Origin: DATKXO01 sp035528995
GTDB taxonomy: Bacteria > Planctomycetota > Phycisphaerae > UBA1845
Length of the DNA: 39,613 nucleotides
NCBI GenBank assembly: GCA_035528995.1
Contig: DATKXO010000458.1
Coordinates: forward strand, 1-39,613
Reading direction: 5' to 3'
Positions within the stretch are counted from its first letter, which is position 1; each line of letters starts with the position of its first letter. The notes under the pieces were generated by a model, which searched no databases, was not told the DNA's origin, and was given only the letters and a program-made list of their open reading frames with translations. Positions 7,664 to 15,279 of the stretch are shown here, one piece after another. Made by a program: the position numbers and the translations under genes.

Positions 7664-8398
7664 ATGAAGCGAGTAGTGCTTTTTGCTTTGAGCGTAGCGC
7701 TGTTCGCAGGCGTCGCCAATGCTCAGACTAACCCGGGCACGGCGATGCTCTGGATACAGCCTGCTGGTGGCGGCAACCAGATCAACCTTGTGGAGTCGGA
7801 GACCGCCGTCATCCAGCTTTGGATGAACTACAGTAGCACTGGTACGGGGTCTCTTGGGGCGGAGAAGATCAACATCGGCATGGACGGGCAGCTGGACCAC
7901 CTCGATGCGGCTGGGATCAACTTCGAGGTGGTCGGTTTCAACAGCTTCGGCCCCTGGGGCGTCAATGGCACTTTCTACACCAAGAGCCACGGGCAGTTGG
8001 ATGAGGCTCCCTATGACAACATTCCGGACTACACGGGCGTGGGCAATCTGGACTGGTACCAGTACCAGGGTACCGTGACCCCGCCGTACAGCAATCAGAC
8101 CGGTCTGCTGCCCAACGATGGCAACATCCTGCTGGATGAGATCATCATCCATGGTGTGACGGACGGCGGGTCGCTCAACAACCGGGTGTTTTTCGCGGGC
8201 GGATTGTTCAGAGCCACTTGGTTCGAGCATTACTTCTACGGCGGCAGCCAGCCTGACTGCTTCAAGGAGCTGGACTTCGCCTTTGGCACAGGCGCCAACA
8301 AGACCGCCCCGGTGTACGTGCATGTGACCGTTCCGGAGCCGGCTTCGCTGGCTCTATTGGCGTTTGGCGGATTGGCCGTCATTCGTCGGCGTCGGTAA
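7664..8398 (+). CDS. PEP-CTERM sorting-domain secreted protein
   Basis: A 244-residue protein with signal peptide MKRVVLFALSVALFAGVANA and a C-terminal sorting tag: VPEPASLALL, a hydrophobic helix, then RRRR. This tripartite tag is the substrate signal of the exosortase system, which anchors or releases proteins at the envelope. The region between is one extracellular domain with the motif ETAVIQLWM and a segment GQLDEAPYDNIPDYTGVGN. The same domain forms the N-terminus of the next gene. The ATG at 7664 has GGAG 8 bases upstream and starts the signal peptide; in-frame upstream codons do not look coding. No exosortase is in the window. A strong terminator follows. Confidence 0.85.
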   Translation: MKRVVLFALSVALFAGVANAQTNPGTAMLWIQPAGGGNQINLVESETAVIQLWMNYSSTGTGSLGAEKINIGMDGQLDHLDAAGINFEVVGFNSFGPWGVNGTFYTKSHGQLDEAPYDNIPDYTGVGNLDWYQYQGTVTPPYSNQTGLLPNDGNILLDEIIIHGVTDGGSLNNRVFFAGGLFRATWFEHYFYGGSQPDCFKELDFAFGTGANKTAPVYVHVTVPEPASLALLAFGGLAVIRRRR

Positions 8399-8449
8399 AT
8401 CCGGCGCATCGCTCCGTTAACTCGGAGCACTATGAAACAGCACCCCAAA

Positions 8450-8490
8450 CGCAGGGTCGGCCCTGGGCCGGCCCTGCGTCTTGCGCTTTT
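8450..8490 (+). terminator. Strong rho-independent terminator
   Basis: A 13-bp stem (8450-8462 with 8466-8478, one G-T wobble) has a CTG loop and is followed by TCTTGCGCTTTT. It ends the PEP-CTERM gene's transcript and makes the downstream paralogue a separate unit. Confidence 0.75.
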
Positions 8491-8598
8491 ACCGTCAGGC
8501 GGGCCGATCAGGCCCGCAGGGGGCGGCGCCGAGCCGTGTCCGGGCGGCTGGCCCTGCGGCGGTGAGGGACTGGGGCGTCCTGGACGGGCGGAATTGGC

Positions 8599-8628
8599 TG
8601 GACTGGCCGACCTGGGCGACCGTATAAA
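8599..8628 (+). promoter_or_regulatory. Candidate promoter for the second paralogue
   Basis: TATAAA (8623-8628) is a good -10 in a very GC-rich stretch. The best -35 is TGGACT (8599-8604) at 18 bases, which is weak. A transcript from here would have a leader of about 130 bases before the GTG at 8764. Confidence 0.4.
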
Positions 8629-8763
8629 TGCAAGGGACCCAATCGGTTGGTGGGTGCGCCGGGCGAGGGCGAACGAGGCGTCCTTAGTGGAGCGAAGTTG
8701 AAGCCGCGAGGCCCGCCCGGCCGATAACGCCTGCGACTGAGCCATGAACCCGGGAGAACAGAC

Positions 8764-9975
8764 GTGAAGCGCGTAAAGCTGATAGCGTTCGCGGTTCTGG
8801 TATGTGTGCCCCCGGCCATAGGGCAGGAGGCCACAGTGTGGTTGGCCGTCCCGGACAACCCCGACGCCTCCGGGCTTACGGTGGGGGTGGGGGAGACGGC
8901 GGTGATCCAGCTGTGGATGGAGTACGCCGGTGCCGACGACGGCAAGACCCGGCTGATGATCGGGATGGACGCGGCGCTGAACCACCCGATCACCGAGGGG
9001 CAGGACTTCGAGGTGGTTGGCTTCAACGACTTCGGTCCCTGGCCGATCAGCGATACGTTCTATCGGAAGAGCCGGGGGCAGTTGGATGAGGCGCCGGCGG
9101 ACGGCATTCCGGACTACACCGGCGTGGGCAACATCAACTGGTATCAGTTTCAGGGGACGGTGAAACCTCCTTTCACGACCGAGACGGGGCTGTTGCCCGC
9201 GGATGTGCCGGTCCTGCTGGACGAGATCGTCATCCAGGGGGTCAGCGAGAGCGTGACCGGCAACACGGTTCTGTTCGCCGCAGGTTTTGCCACGGCATCC
9301 TACTTCGAGAACGTGTTCTACGGAGAAGGTTCGGCGTTCAGCGAAGCGGAGTTCGCGTTCGGGCTGGGCGATCCGGGCGCTCTTGGCCGGCCGGCCCGCC
9401 CCTTCCTGGTCACCGTGGTGGCCGGCGGCGAAGGCGAGGGCGAAGGCGAAGGAGAAGCCGAGGGCGAGGCCGAAGCCGAAGCCGAAGGAGAGGGCGAAGG
9501 TGAAGCCGAGGGTGAGGGCGAAGGTGAAGGGGAACCGGAACCTGACAACGATAACGCCGCTGGGCCCGATGCCGACGGTGACGGGCTGAGCGATGACGAG
9601 GAGATCACCCAAGGCACCGATCCGGAGGTTTCGGACAGCGATGGGGACGGGCTGACCGACGGTGAAGAGGTCAACGAGGTGGGGAGCGATCCGCTGGACG
9701 ACGATAGTGACGACGATGGGCTTCTCGACGGTGCCGAAACGGGGGCGGACGTGGGCACCGATCCACTCAACCCGGACACGGACGGCGACGGGCTTGACGA
9801 TTTCCAGGACCCGAGTCCGACCGATCCGGCTTCCGGCTCAGGTGACGGTGGCGGCGGCGGCGGCGGCTCTTCGGGGGCGATGTGCGGGCTCGGCGTGCTG
9901 CCGGTGTTGATGCTCGGTTTGGTCGGAGCGGCGTTCGTTCGGGGCCGACGGCGCATGCGTCAGGCGGGCGGGTAA
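8764..9975 (+). CDS. Secreted paralogue with acidic repeat linker, TSP3 repeats and Cys-type C-terminal anchor
   Basis: A 403-residue protein starting at GTG with GGGAG about 8 bases upstream. Order of parts: signal peptide (MKRVKLIAFAVLVCVPPAIG); an N-terminal domain that by eye matches the preceding PEP-CTERM protein at more than half of about 160 positions; an acidic Gly/Glu/Ala-Glu linker (residues about 222-259); four Ca-binding thrombospondin type-3-like repeats (DADGDGLSDDEE, DSDGDGLTDGEE, DDDSDDDGLLDG, DTDGDGLDDFQD; about 268-350); a Gly run; and a C-terminal tag with Cys (SSGAMCGLG), a hydrophobic helix and RGRRRMR. The tag resembles Cys-containing GlyGly/MYXO-like sorting signals, distinct from its neighbour's PEP-CTERM. 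The ligand is unknown. Confidence 0.85.
   Translation: MKRVKLIAFAVLVCVPPAIGQEATVWLAVPDNPDASGLTVGVGETAVIQLWMEYAGADDGKTRLMIGMDAALNHPITEGQDFEVVGFNDFGPWPISDTFYRKSRGQLDEAPADGIPDYTGVGNINWYQFQGTVKPPFTTETGLLPADVPVLLDEIVIQGVSESVTGNTVLFAAGFATASYFENVFYGEGSAFSEAEFAFGLGDPGALGRPARPFLVTVVAGGEGEGEGEGEAEGEAEAEAEGEGEGEAEGEGEGEGEPEPDNDNAAGPDADGDGLSDDEEITQGTDPEVSDSDGDGLTDGEEVNEVGSDPLDDDSDDDGLLDGAETGADVGTDPLNPDTDGDGLDDFQDPSPTDPASGSGDGGGGGGGSSGAMCGLGVLPVLMLGLVGAAFVRGRRRMRQAGG
9427..9540 (+). repeat. Imperfect hexanucleotide tract encoding a GE/AE linker
   Basis: Units of GGC-GAA/GAG and GCC-GAA/GAG repeat for about 19 copies, so every second residue is Glu. Such acidic linkers are common in planctomycete surface proteins ahead of Ca-binding repeats. 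The tract is prone to length change by slippage or recombination. Confidence 0.8.
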
Positions 9976-10023
9976 GCCCTGTTTCGAGTGGGGACCTGAG
10001 GCAGCCGTCGATCGCTCGCGGTT

Positions 10024-12078
10024 CTAGGGGGGCGGCCCTTCGCTGGTATGCGGAATCGGGGCCGGCTGCATTTCCATTCGCTCCAGTTGTTTTTGGAAGT
10101 GTTCCACGCCCGGGCTGTCGGGCGGCAGGGTGGCCAGGACCTTGCGTATCTCGGTCAGGGCTTCGTCCCTGCGGCCCAGGGCGAGCAGTACGTCCACGTA
10201 GGTGGCGACGTAGTTGGCCACTTCCGGGCGCAGGGACATGGCGCGTCGAGCACACTGGAGGGCCCTCTGCGGGTTGCGCAAGTCGGCGGGTTCAGCAGTC
10301 ACGAGAAGATGAGCCAGATCGTTGAAGGCCTGTGCGTTCACGGGAGCGTAGATGACGAGCTGCTTGAGGATCTGGATGGCGCGGCGGTATTCTCCCTTCA
10401 TACCGTAGAGTTCGGCGGCGCCCGACATGGCGGCGGGGTCGCCGGCGGCGCCGAGGGCGAGGGCTGATTCGTAATACTCCAGGGCGGTCTCGTAGAGACG
10501 GGCCTTCTCGGTCTGGTTGGTCTGACGATCGGCCATGCGCCGGACGGCCAAGGCGCCGGTGCGCCAGGCGGGCCAGTAGGCGGGCGCGAGGCGAGTCGCC
10601 TGGCGGCAGAAGCGGTGTGCGACATGGAGATCGCCGCGGGCCAGTGCGTTGCCGGCCATCCCGGAGAGGACTTTGCAGGAGGTGGGATTGACGCGGTAGG
10701 CCGATTCGTACAGGCGCTGGGGGGAACTCCAGTCACGGTTCCGCACGATGGTCAAATGGCCATACCACAGTCCCATCAAGGGCAGGCCCACGGCGGGCAG
10801 GACGGCGAGGGATTTCCAGGCGGATTGCGGATGGGCCCTCGGCCAGCGGTAGGCGAAGTCGGCCGCCAGTCCGATCAGGATGCAGAAGCCGATGGAGGGG
10901 AGGTAGAGCAGTCGCTCGCCGAAGATGGTTCCAATCAGCAGGAAGTTGGCCACGATGGCATAGGTCACGGCCGAGAGGGCGATGGCCAGAAGGACGCGGC
11001 GTTTGTGCCGGTGGGACAGGAGACAGGCCAGGACGGCGGCAGCCACTACACCCAGGCCGGCCCACATTCGCCAGTCGCCGATGCGGCGCACGGTCTGGAT
11101 GGCGGCGTAGGAGTAGTCGAAGCAGAGGCGGTTGGGGGCGAGGTGCAGACGAGCGGCCTTGGCCAGTGTGGCGAGCGGCGTGGCCCAACGGGCCAGAAAG
11201 ACGCTGTCGCCCTCGGTCAGGCCGTCGGCGGGATGGGCGATGGGGTTGTCGAAGTGATCGATGACGCCGGGATCGCCGGTCAGGGCCCCGATGCAGTGGG
11301 CCCGCAGGATGAGGTAGAGGGCGATCAGGGCGATCATGGGGAGATAGGCGCGGAGACAGCGGCGTCGCAGGAATCGCGAGAGGTCCGTCACGTCGCCGCG
11401 CTGGACGCGCCACCAGTCGAGCAGGGCGACGATGGCGATGAGGGTAACGGCGTTCTCCTTGCATCCCAGGGCCAGGGCCAGCAGAGCGGCGGCGGCCAGG
11501 GGGGTGAGCGGTCGGCGTCCGTTGTCCGGGACAGCGTCGCGCCAGTAGAGCAGGGCGGCGCCGAGCATGAGCAGGGTAACCAGCAGATCGGCCCGTCCAA
11601 CGATGGTGTTGAGCGGCTCGGTGTGCAGGGGGTGGACGGCGAAGGCCAGGCCGGCGGCCAGGGCGGCTGCAAACGAGCCGTACACGCTCCGGACCAATTC
11701 GAAGAGCAAGAGACAAACCCCGGCGTGCAGGATGAGGTTGGGGATTCGGAAGGCCCAGGCCTGGTGGCTGAGGGACCAGTTGAGGGCGTAACTGAGCAGG
11801 GTCAGCGGTCGGTAGAGGCGGTCGGTGTTCTCGTGTCGCCAGTAGTTGGTGGTGAGCAACTCGCCGGTGCGGAATTCCTGCACGCGCGGGTCGGTCAGAA
11901 TGATGGAGATATCATCGAAGTGGAACGGGTTGGTCAGGGCGTTGGCGTAAACGGCCAGGCAAGCGATCGGGAGGATGAGGAGGGCGATCAGGTGCAGTCG
12001 GGCGCGGCGAGGGGTATGGTCGGTTGGACGGGTTTGCGGTTGAGAGTCGCCGGTGATGGGCGGGGGAGTTCGGGTCAT
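10024..12078 (-). CDS. TMTC-like membrane glycosyltransferase with TPR repeats
   Basis: The 684-residue protein begins with a cytoplasmic segment and a first membrane helix. The first extracytoplasmic loop carries NPFHFDD (FDD near residues 54-56), the acidic motif of GT-C/PMT-type glycosyltransferases that use polyprenyl-phosphate sugars. Roughly ten hydrophobic helices follow to about residue 420, then a TPR-rich soluble C-terminus (about 440-660; NPTSCKVLSGMAGNALARGD and similar units). This matches the TMTC/PMT-plus-TPR layout; O-glycosylation of exported protein is inferred. The start ATG at 12078 follows a good promoter by about 45 bases, though its ribosome-binding site is poor. The gene converges on the 8764 gene and diverges from a small lipoprotein. 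Confidence 0.8.
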   Translation of the reverse strand: MTRTPPPITGDSQPQTRPTDHTPRRARLHLIALLILPIACLAVYANALTNPFHFDDISIILTDPRVQEFRTGELLTTNYWRHENTDRLYRPLTLLSYALNWSLSHQAWAFRIPNLILHAGVCLLLFELVRSVYGSFAAALAAGLAFAVHPLHTEPLNTIVGRADLLVTLLMLGAALLYWRDAVPDNGRRPLTPLAAAALLALALGCKENAVTLIAIVALLDWWRVQRGDVTDLSRFLRRRCLRAYLPMIALIALYLILRAHCIGALTGDPGVIDHFDNPIAHPADGLTEGDSVFLARWATPLATLAKAARLHLAPNRLCFDYSYAAIQTVRRIGDWRMWAGLGVVAAAVLACLLSHRHKRRVLLAIALSAVTYAIVANFLLIGTIFGERLLYLPSIGFCILIGLAADFAYRWPRAHPQSAWKSLAVLPAVGLPLMGLWYGHLTIVRNRDWSSPQRLYESAYRVNPTSCKVLSGMAGNALARGDLHVAHRFCRQATRLAPAYWPAWRTGALAVRRMADRQTNQTEKARLYETALEYYESALALGAAGDPAAMSGAAELYGMKGEYRRAIQILKQLVIYAPVNAQAFNDLAHLLVTAEPADLRNPQRALQCARRAMSLRPEVANYVATYVDVLLALGRRDEALTEIRKVLATLPPDSPGVEHFQKQLERMEMQPAPIPHTSEGPPP

Positions 12079-12122
12079 GGTAGGTTCTGCGGCCCTGTGC
12101 GGGCGGTCTGCAGGGCGGGGGT

Positions 12123-12151
12123 AATATAGAAGGTTGCAGGGGTGGACGCAA
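12123..12151 (-). promoter_or_regulatory. Promoter for the TMTC-like gene
   Basis: On the minus strand TTGCGT (12151-12146) and TATATT (12128-12123) are spaced exactly 17 bases, shortly upstream of the ATG at 12078. Confidence 0.65.
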
Positions 12152-12188
12152 CGGACACGGCGTAATGGAGGGGGCCGAGTGCGGCGCC

Positions 12189-12217
12189 TTGGCGTGGAGC
12201 CGGGAAGGGGTTATACT
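12189..12217 (+). promoter_or_regulatory. Promoter for the small lipoprotein gene
   Basis: TTGGCG (12189-12194) and TATACT (12212-12217) are 17 bases apart. The -35 boxes of this promoter and the divergent one at 12123-12151 are separated by only 37 bases, so one regulator could affect both. Confidence 0.6.
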
Positions 12218-12297
12218 GGCTTGCGTTGGCGGGGGCCGGTGGAACCAGCGAGGCCGCACGAGGTGCGTGCCCGTTCGGCGGGCGGGATCATTATCTG

Positions 12298-12678
12298 ATG
12301 CGTCTGATGCGCAGGAGATGCAGCGAGCGTTGGGGGTTCGTCCTCTGGGCAGTTGCGGCGGGAGCCCTGTGCGGCTGTCCGAGCAGCGAGCCGACAGGCA
12401 AGTGGGAGAGCTGGAGCTACGAACAATCAGAGGCGTTGACCACGGCCGAGCAGGTCGAACGAGCGCAGCACGATCAGGGGGATGCCGGGCAACTGAGGGA
12501 GGGCCCTTCCAGTGCGCCGGGCGAGATGCCCGGCAACTTGTTGAGCGAGCAGGAGCGGCGGGCGATTCAGGAGCGATACGCCCAGGCGTTGCGTGAGCAG
12601 GCCGAGCAGCAGAGGCTGGCGTCGGAATCCGCCCGCCGGGAAGCGGGCCGGGCCGGTGGTGGCGGGCAAGCGGATTGA
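12298..12678 (+). CDS. Small hypothetical lipoprotein
   Basis: A 126-residue product. The N-terminus is basic (MRLMRRRC), followed by a hydrophobic stretch and LCGCPSS, which reads as a lipobox with an unusual Cys at -2. The mature part is short, charged and low in complexity: a Glu/Gln-rich helix (about residues 80-115, ERRAIQERYAQALREQAEQQ) that may form a coiled coil, and a Gly-rich tail. No family was recognised. ATG 12298 is chosen because it directly precedes the signal; an in-frame start at 12226 would bury it. ATG 12307 is also possible. It has its own promoter at 12189-12217. Confidence 0.6.
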   Translation: MRLMRRRCSERWGFVLWAVAAGALCGCPSSEPTGKWESWSYEQSEALTTAEQVERAQHDQGDAGQLREGPSSAPGEMPGNLLSEQERRAIQERYAQALREQAEQQRLASESARREAGRAGGGGQAD

Positions 12679-12794
12679 GTTCGGTCTTGGCCCGGATCGC
12701 CGTGGTGAAGCGGCTGGAGCCGGGGTTGGGGGGGTCACTCGGGTGGGTGACTTCGATGAACGAGGCATCAGCGGGTAGAAAGTGAGATACCTCG

Positions 12795-13274
12795 ATGGAG
12801 AGCATGATTCAGTTTTCGGTGTTTCTGGTGAACAAGCCGGGCGTTCTTTCGCAGGTGTGTCGGGAGTTGGGCAAGGCCAAGGTGAACATCATCGCCCTGG
12901 CGATGATGGACGCGGTGGAGCACGGCGTACTGCGTGTGATCTGCGCGGACCCGGATCAGGCCCGCCCGGTGTTGCGCAAGCTGAACATTCCGCTGACCGA
13001 AACGGAAGTGTTGGCGGTGACGTTGGCCAATCGACCGGGTGCGGTGGCCGACGTGTGTGAGCGTCTGAGCGCCTCCCACATTCGGGTCAGCTACGTCTAC
13101 TGCACGACCGGTGTGCGCGGGGGCAAGACGGTGGCCGTCTTCAAGGTGCCCGACATCAAGAAGGCCACGAAGGTGATCGAGGGGCGCAAAACGACGACCC
13201 GTGACATGAAGGTCAAGCTGCGCCGCAGCAAGGTGAAAACCACGCCGCCGCGTCGCGTGCTGGTCCGGCGTTAG
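12795..13274 (+). CDS. Tandem ACT-domain protein
   Basis: The 159-residue protein contains two ACT modules (about residues 5-68 and 73-134). Each shows the typical NKPGVLSQVCRELGKAKVNI and NRPGAVADVCERLSASHIRV pattern, in which a strand, Pro-Gly and a helix form the ligand site. ACT domains bind amino acids or similar small effectors. No enzyme domain is attached, so this is probably a free regulatory subunit or sensor. The last 25 residues are strongly basic (KLRRSKVKTTPPRR), unusual for an ACT protein and suggestive of nucleic-acid or membrane contact. The ribosome-binding site is weak; ATG 12804 is an alternative start. It converges on the sulfatase-like gene. Confidence 0.8.
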   Translation: MESMIQFSVFLVNKPGVLSQVCRELGKAKVNIIALAMMDAVEHGVLRVICADPDQARPVLRKLNIPLTETEVLAVTLANRPGAVADVCERLSASHIRVSYVYCTTGVRGGKTVAVFKVPDIKKATKVIEGRKTTTRDMKVKLRRSKVKTTPPRRVLVRR

Positions 13275-13321
13275 GCGCGGACGGCGCGTTCGCGTGACGA
13301 TCCGGTCGGCCGGGGCCGGCT

Positions 13322-14767
13322 TCAATTCTCGCCTTTGATGTAACCGAGGGACTCCAGTTTGCGCCTGTCCGCCTCATCCAGCGGGGCCTCAGGCTCGACG
13401 ATCCTGATGTTCAGGGCGCCGGCGTCGGCCAGCCACTGGCGGAGGCGATCGAATTGCTCCCGGTTCGTGGCCGCGACGTTGTGCTGCTCCTTCGGATCGT
13501 CGGTCAGGTTGTACAGTTCGCTGTTCTCGGGATGGTTGTGGTGATAGATGAGTTTCCAGGTCCGGTCCATGGCGCAGAAGAGCAGATCGTTCTGGTGCTC
13601 GGGGAGCGCTACGACCCCGCGGGCGAACTCGTCGAGCGTGTTGAGGGCTTCGGCGAAGCCGACTCGCGGCGGCTCCGGGGCACCCTGGATGACGGGCAAG
13701 AGGCTGCGGCCCTCCACCGACGCGGGCGTTTCGACGTCCAGTAGCTCCAGGATGGTCGGGGCCACGTCGATACCGCGGACCAGGTCGTTCACGACCAGGT
13801 TGGTTGGGCCACCGGGATAGCGAACGATCAAGGGGAGTCTGATCTGCTCCTGGTACAGCAGTCGGTGCTGCATCCAGTTGTGGTCGCCCAGGCCCTGACC
13901 GTGATCCGCCACCACCACGATTACGGTCTTGTCGTAGGTGCCCGAGTCCCTGAACCACTGCAATAGTCGCCCCAGGTGGGCATCCATGAAGAACACTTCC
14001 GAGTCGTACAGCAGGTGCTTGGCATTGGTCGCGGAGGGCGAGTAGTCCCACCGGTCGGTGACCTCCTTGGGCGGCACCACGTGAGGATCGTGTGGATCGA
14101 AGTAGTGGACCCACAGACAGAACGGACGCGGTGCATTGGCCAACCACTTGAGCGTCTCGTTGGTGGTGACGTCCGCCCGGCGCTGCTGGGCGATGGCGGT
14201 ACGGTGGCGGGCCCAGGCCAGTGTTCCGGTGACCGGCGTGCCGGTGCCGTCGTCGAATCCGTCCATCGACTCAGCGAGGCCGGTCTCGAAAACCTGGAAC
14301 CCCCAATGCAGGCCGAAGCGGTCAGAGGCGGGATAGGCGCTGATGAATGCGGCCGTCGTCCAGCCCTGCGCCTGGAGGACACTGGCCAGCGTGGGATGCT
14401 TGGCGGAGAGGTAATGGCCCGTTGGACCGAAGAAGACCCGCACGTCGTGCTGATAGGGGTTGAGCCCGGTCAGGATGGAGGCGTGGGAGACGGGCGTGAT
14501 GGCCGATGTGGAAATCGCCCGATCGAAACGCACGGCGTCGGCCGCTAAGGCGTCGAGATTGGGCGTGGTGTTCTTGGGATACCCGTAGCAGCCCAGACGA
14601 TCCGCCCGAGTCGTGTCCAGCGTGATCAGCAGGACGTTGTGAGCCGACTCGTCCCGCTGGGCGGTGTCCGAGCTCGTCGCGTCGTACGTCCGCAGAAAGA
14701 CGATGGCTATGACCAGAACGACGACGCCAGGGACGATGCCGGCAATGAGAAGCGTCCTTCTGTTCAC
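13322..14767 (-). CDS. Membrane-anchored sulfatase-fold protein with Thr in place of the formylglycine Cys
   Basis: A 481-residue protein of the sulfatase/alkaline-phosphatase superfamily. It has an N-terminal membrane anchor (LLIAGIVPGVVVLVIAIVFL), metal-binding LDTTRADRLGCYGY (from residue 50), the nucleophile region TPVSHASILTG (91-101) and the second metal site VVADHGQGLGDHNWMQH (about 285-301). Classical sulfatases have Cys/Ser-X-Pro-Ser-Arg at the nucleophile; here Thr91, Val93 and His95 replace Cys, Pro and Arg. The enzyme may therefore be a phosphotransferase or another hydrolase rather than a formylglycine sulfatase. GTG 14767 is chosen because GGAG lies 7 bases upstream; a TTG at 14836 lies inside the preceding gene. 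It is last in an operon with a GT-C glycosyltransferase. Confidence 0.85.
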   Translation of the reverse strand: MNRRTLLIAGIVPGVVVLVIAIVFLRTYDATSSDTAQRDESAHNVLLITLDTTRADRLGCYGYPKNTTPNLDALAADAVRFDRAISTSAITPVSHASILTGLNPYQHDVRVFFGPTGHYLSAKHPTLASVLQAQGWTTAAFISAYPASDRFGLHWGFQVFETGLAESMDGFDDGTGTPVTGTLAWARHRTAIAQQRRADVTTNETLKWLANAPRPFCLWVHYFDPHDPHVVPPKEVTDRWDYSPSATNAKHLLYDSEVFFMDAHLGRLLQWFRDSGTYDKTVIVVVADHGQGLGDHNWMQHRLLYQEQIRLPLIVRYPGGPTNLVVNDLVRGIDVAPTILELLDVETPASVEGRSLLPVIQGAPEPPRVGFAEALNTLDEFARGVVALPEHQNDLLFCAMDRTWKLIYHHNHPENSELYNLTDDPKEQHNVAATNREQFDRLRQWLADAGALNIRIVEPEAPLDEADRRKLESLGYIKGEN

Positions 14768-14816
14768 CCTGGGTCTCCGAACCGGGAATGCACGTTCAAG
14801 CGTGAGGAGCCTAGTG

Positions 14817-15275
14817 CTACTCCTCCAGAGCGTCAAGAAACTCGGCCAACTCGGGCAGGGTCATCCAGGGTGTCTGGCCGATGCCGCGCGTGAGGAGGAA
14901 GCGGCAGCGCAGGCCCTGGGGTGAGTCGCCGAGCGAGTCGAGGTACGTGCGCTGCATGGTCGAACCGGTGAGGCGGGTGAAGTTGGTGGTCATGGTCCAT
15001 TCGCGGAGCAGGGGGTCGCCGGAATCCAACAGGTCAGAAACGAACTGAGCGTCGGGGGGGCGCGGTGTGTCTCGGTTGGTGAGTACGAAGAGGGCGTACG
15101 CTTTGGCGGCGGGCGTTCCACTCTGCAGATCGCGCTCGAGCCCGGCGCGGCTGCGGCGGCCGGCGATAGCCACCGCGCACTCGATCGCCAGGATGAGCAG
15201 TAGAGCCGCGTGCAGCCAATAGCCGGGCGATCGGCGTTGCGGCGGGGCCGGCTTGGGGTGTGCCTTCTTCTTCAC
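14817..15275 (-). CDS. Hypothetical single-pass membrane protein
   Basis: A 152-residue protein with a basic, Pro-rich N-terminus, one hydrophobic helix (about 19-39, GYWLHAALLLILAIECAVAIAG in part) and a soluble remainder that appears helical, with a possible HEAT-like LLDSGDPLLREW segment. No family was recognised. It starts at GTG only 4 bases after the stop codon of the glycosyltransferase gene, so it is surely cotranscribed and probably coupled. It ends 49 bases before the chosen start of the sulfatase-like gene. Confidence 0.6.
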   Translation of the reverse strand: MKKKAHPKPAPPQRRSPGYWLHAALLLILAIECAVAIAGRRSRAGLERDLQSGTPAAKAYALFVLTNRDTPRPPDAQFVSDLLDSGDPLLREWTMTTNFTRLTGSTMQRTYLDSLGDSPQGLRCRFLLTRGIGQTPWMTLPELAEFLDALEE

Positions 15276-15279
15276 CGTT

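Larger units (their letters stand above)
8399..8763. other. Spacer with three successive hairpins between the tandem paralogues
   Basis: No gene is supported in these 365 bases. Within 107 bases lie GCTCCG-6-CGGAGC (8411-8428), the terminator (8450-8490) and GCGGGCC-GATCA-GGCCCGC (8499-8517). A candidate promoter follows at 8599-8628. An open frame from 8432 starts inside the first structures and has no recognisable product. Confidence 0.55.

Noticed and set aside
8432..8701. A possible 89-residue protein between the tandem paralogues
   Set aside because: It overlaps the terminator hairpins, has no ribosome-binding site and is composed mainly of Gly, Pro and Arg.
9424..9540. The hexanucleotide tract as a CRISPR-like or regulatory array
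   Set aside because: It is in frame, has no spacers and encodes a typical acidic linker.
9318..9956. A minus-strand frame encoding a Ser-Pro repeat protein
   Set aside because: It is the reverse reading of the Gly-Glu linker and Ca-repeat region of the plus-strand gene.
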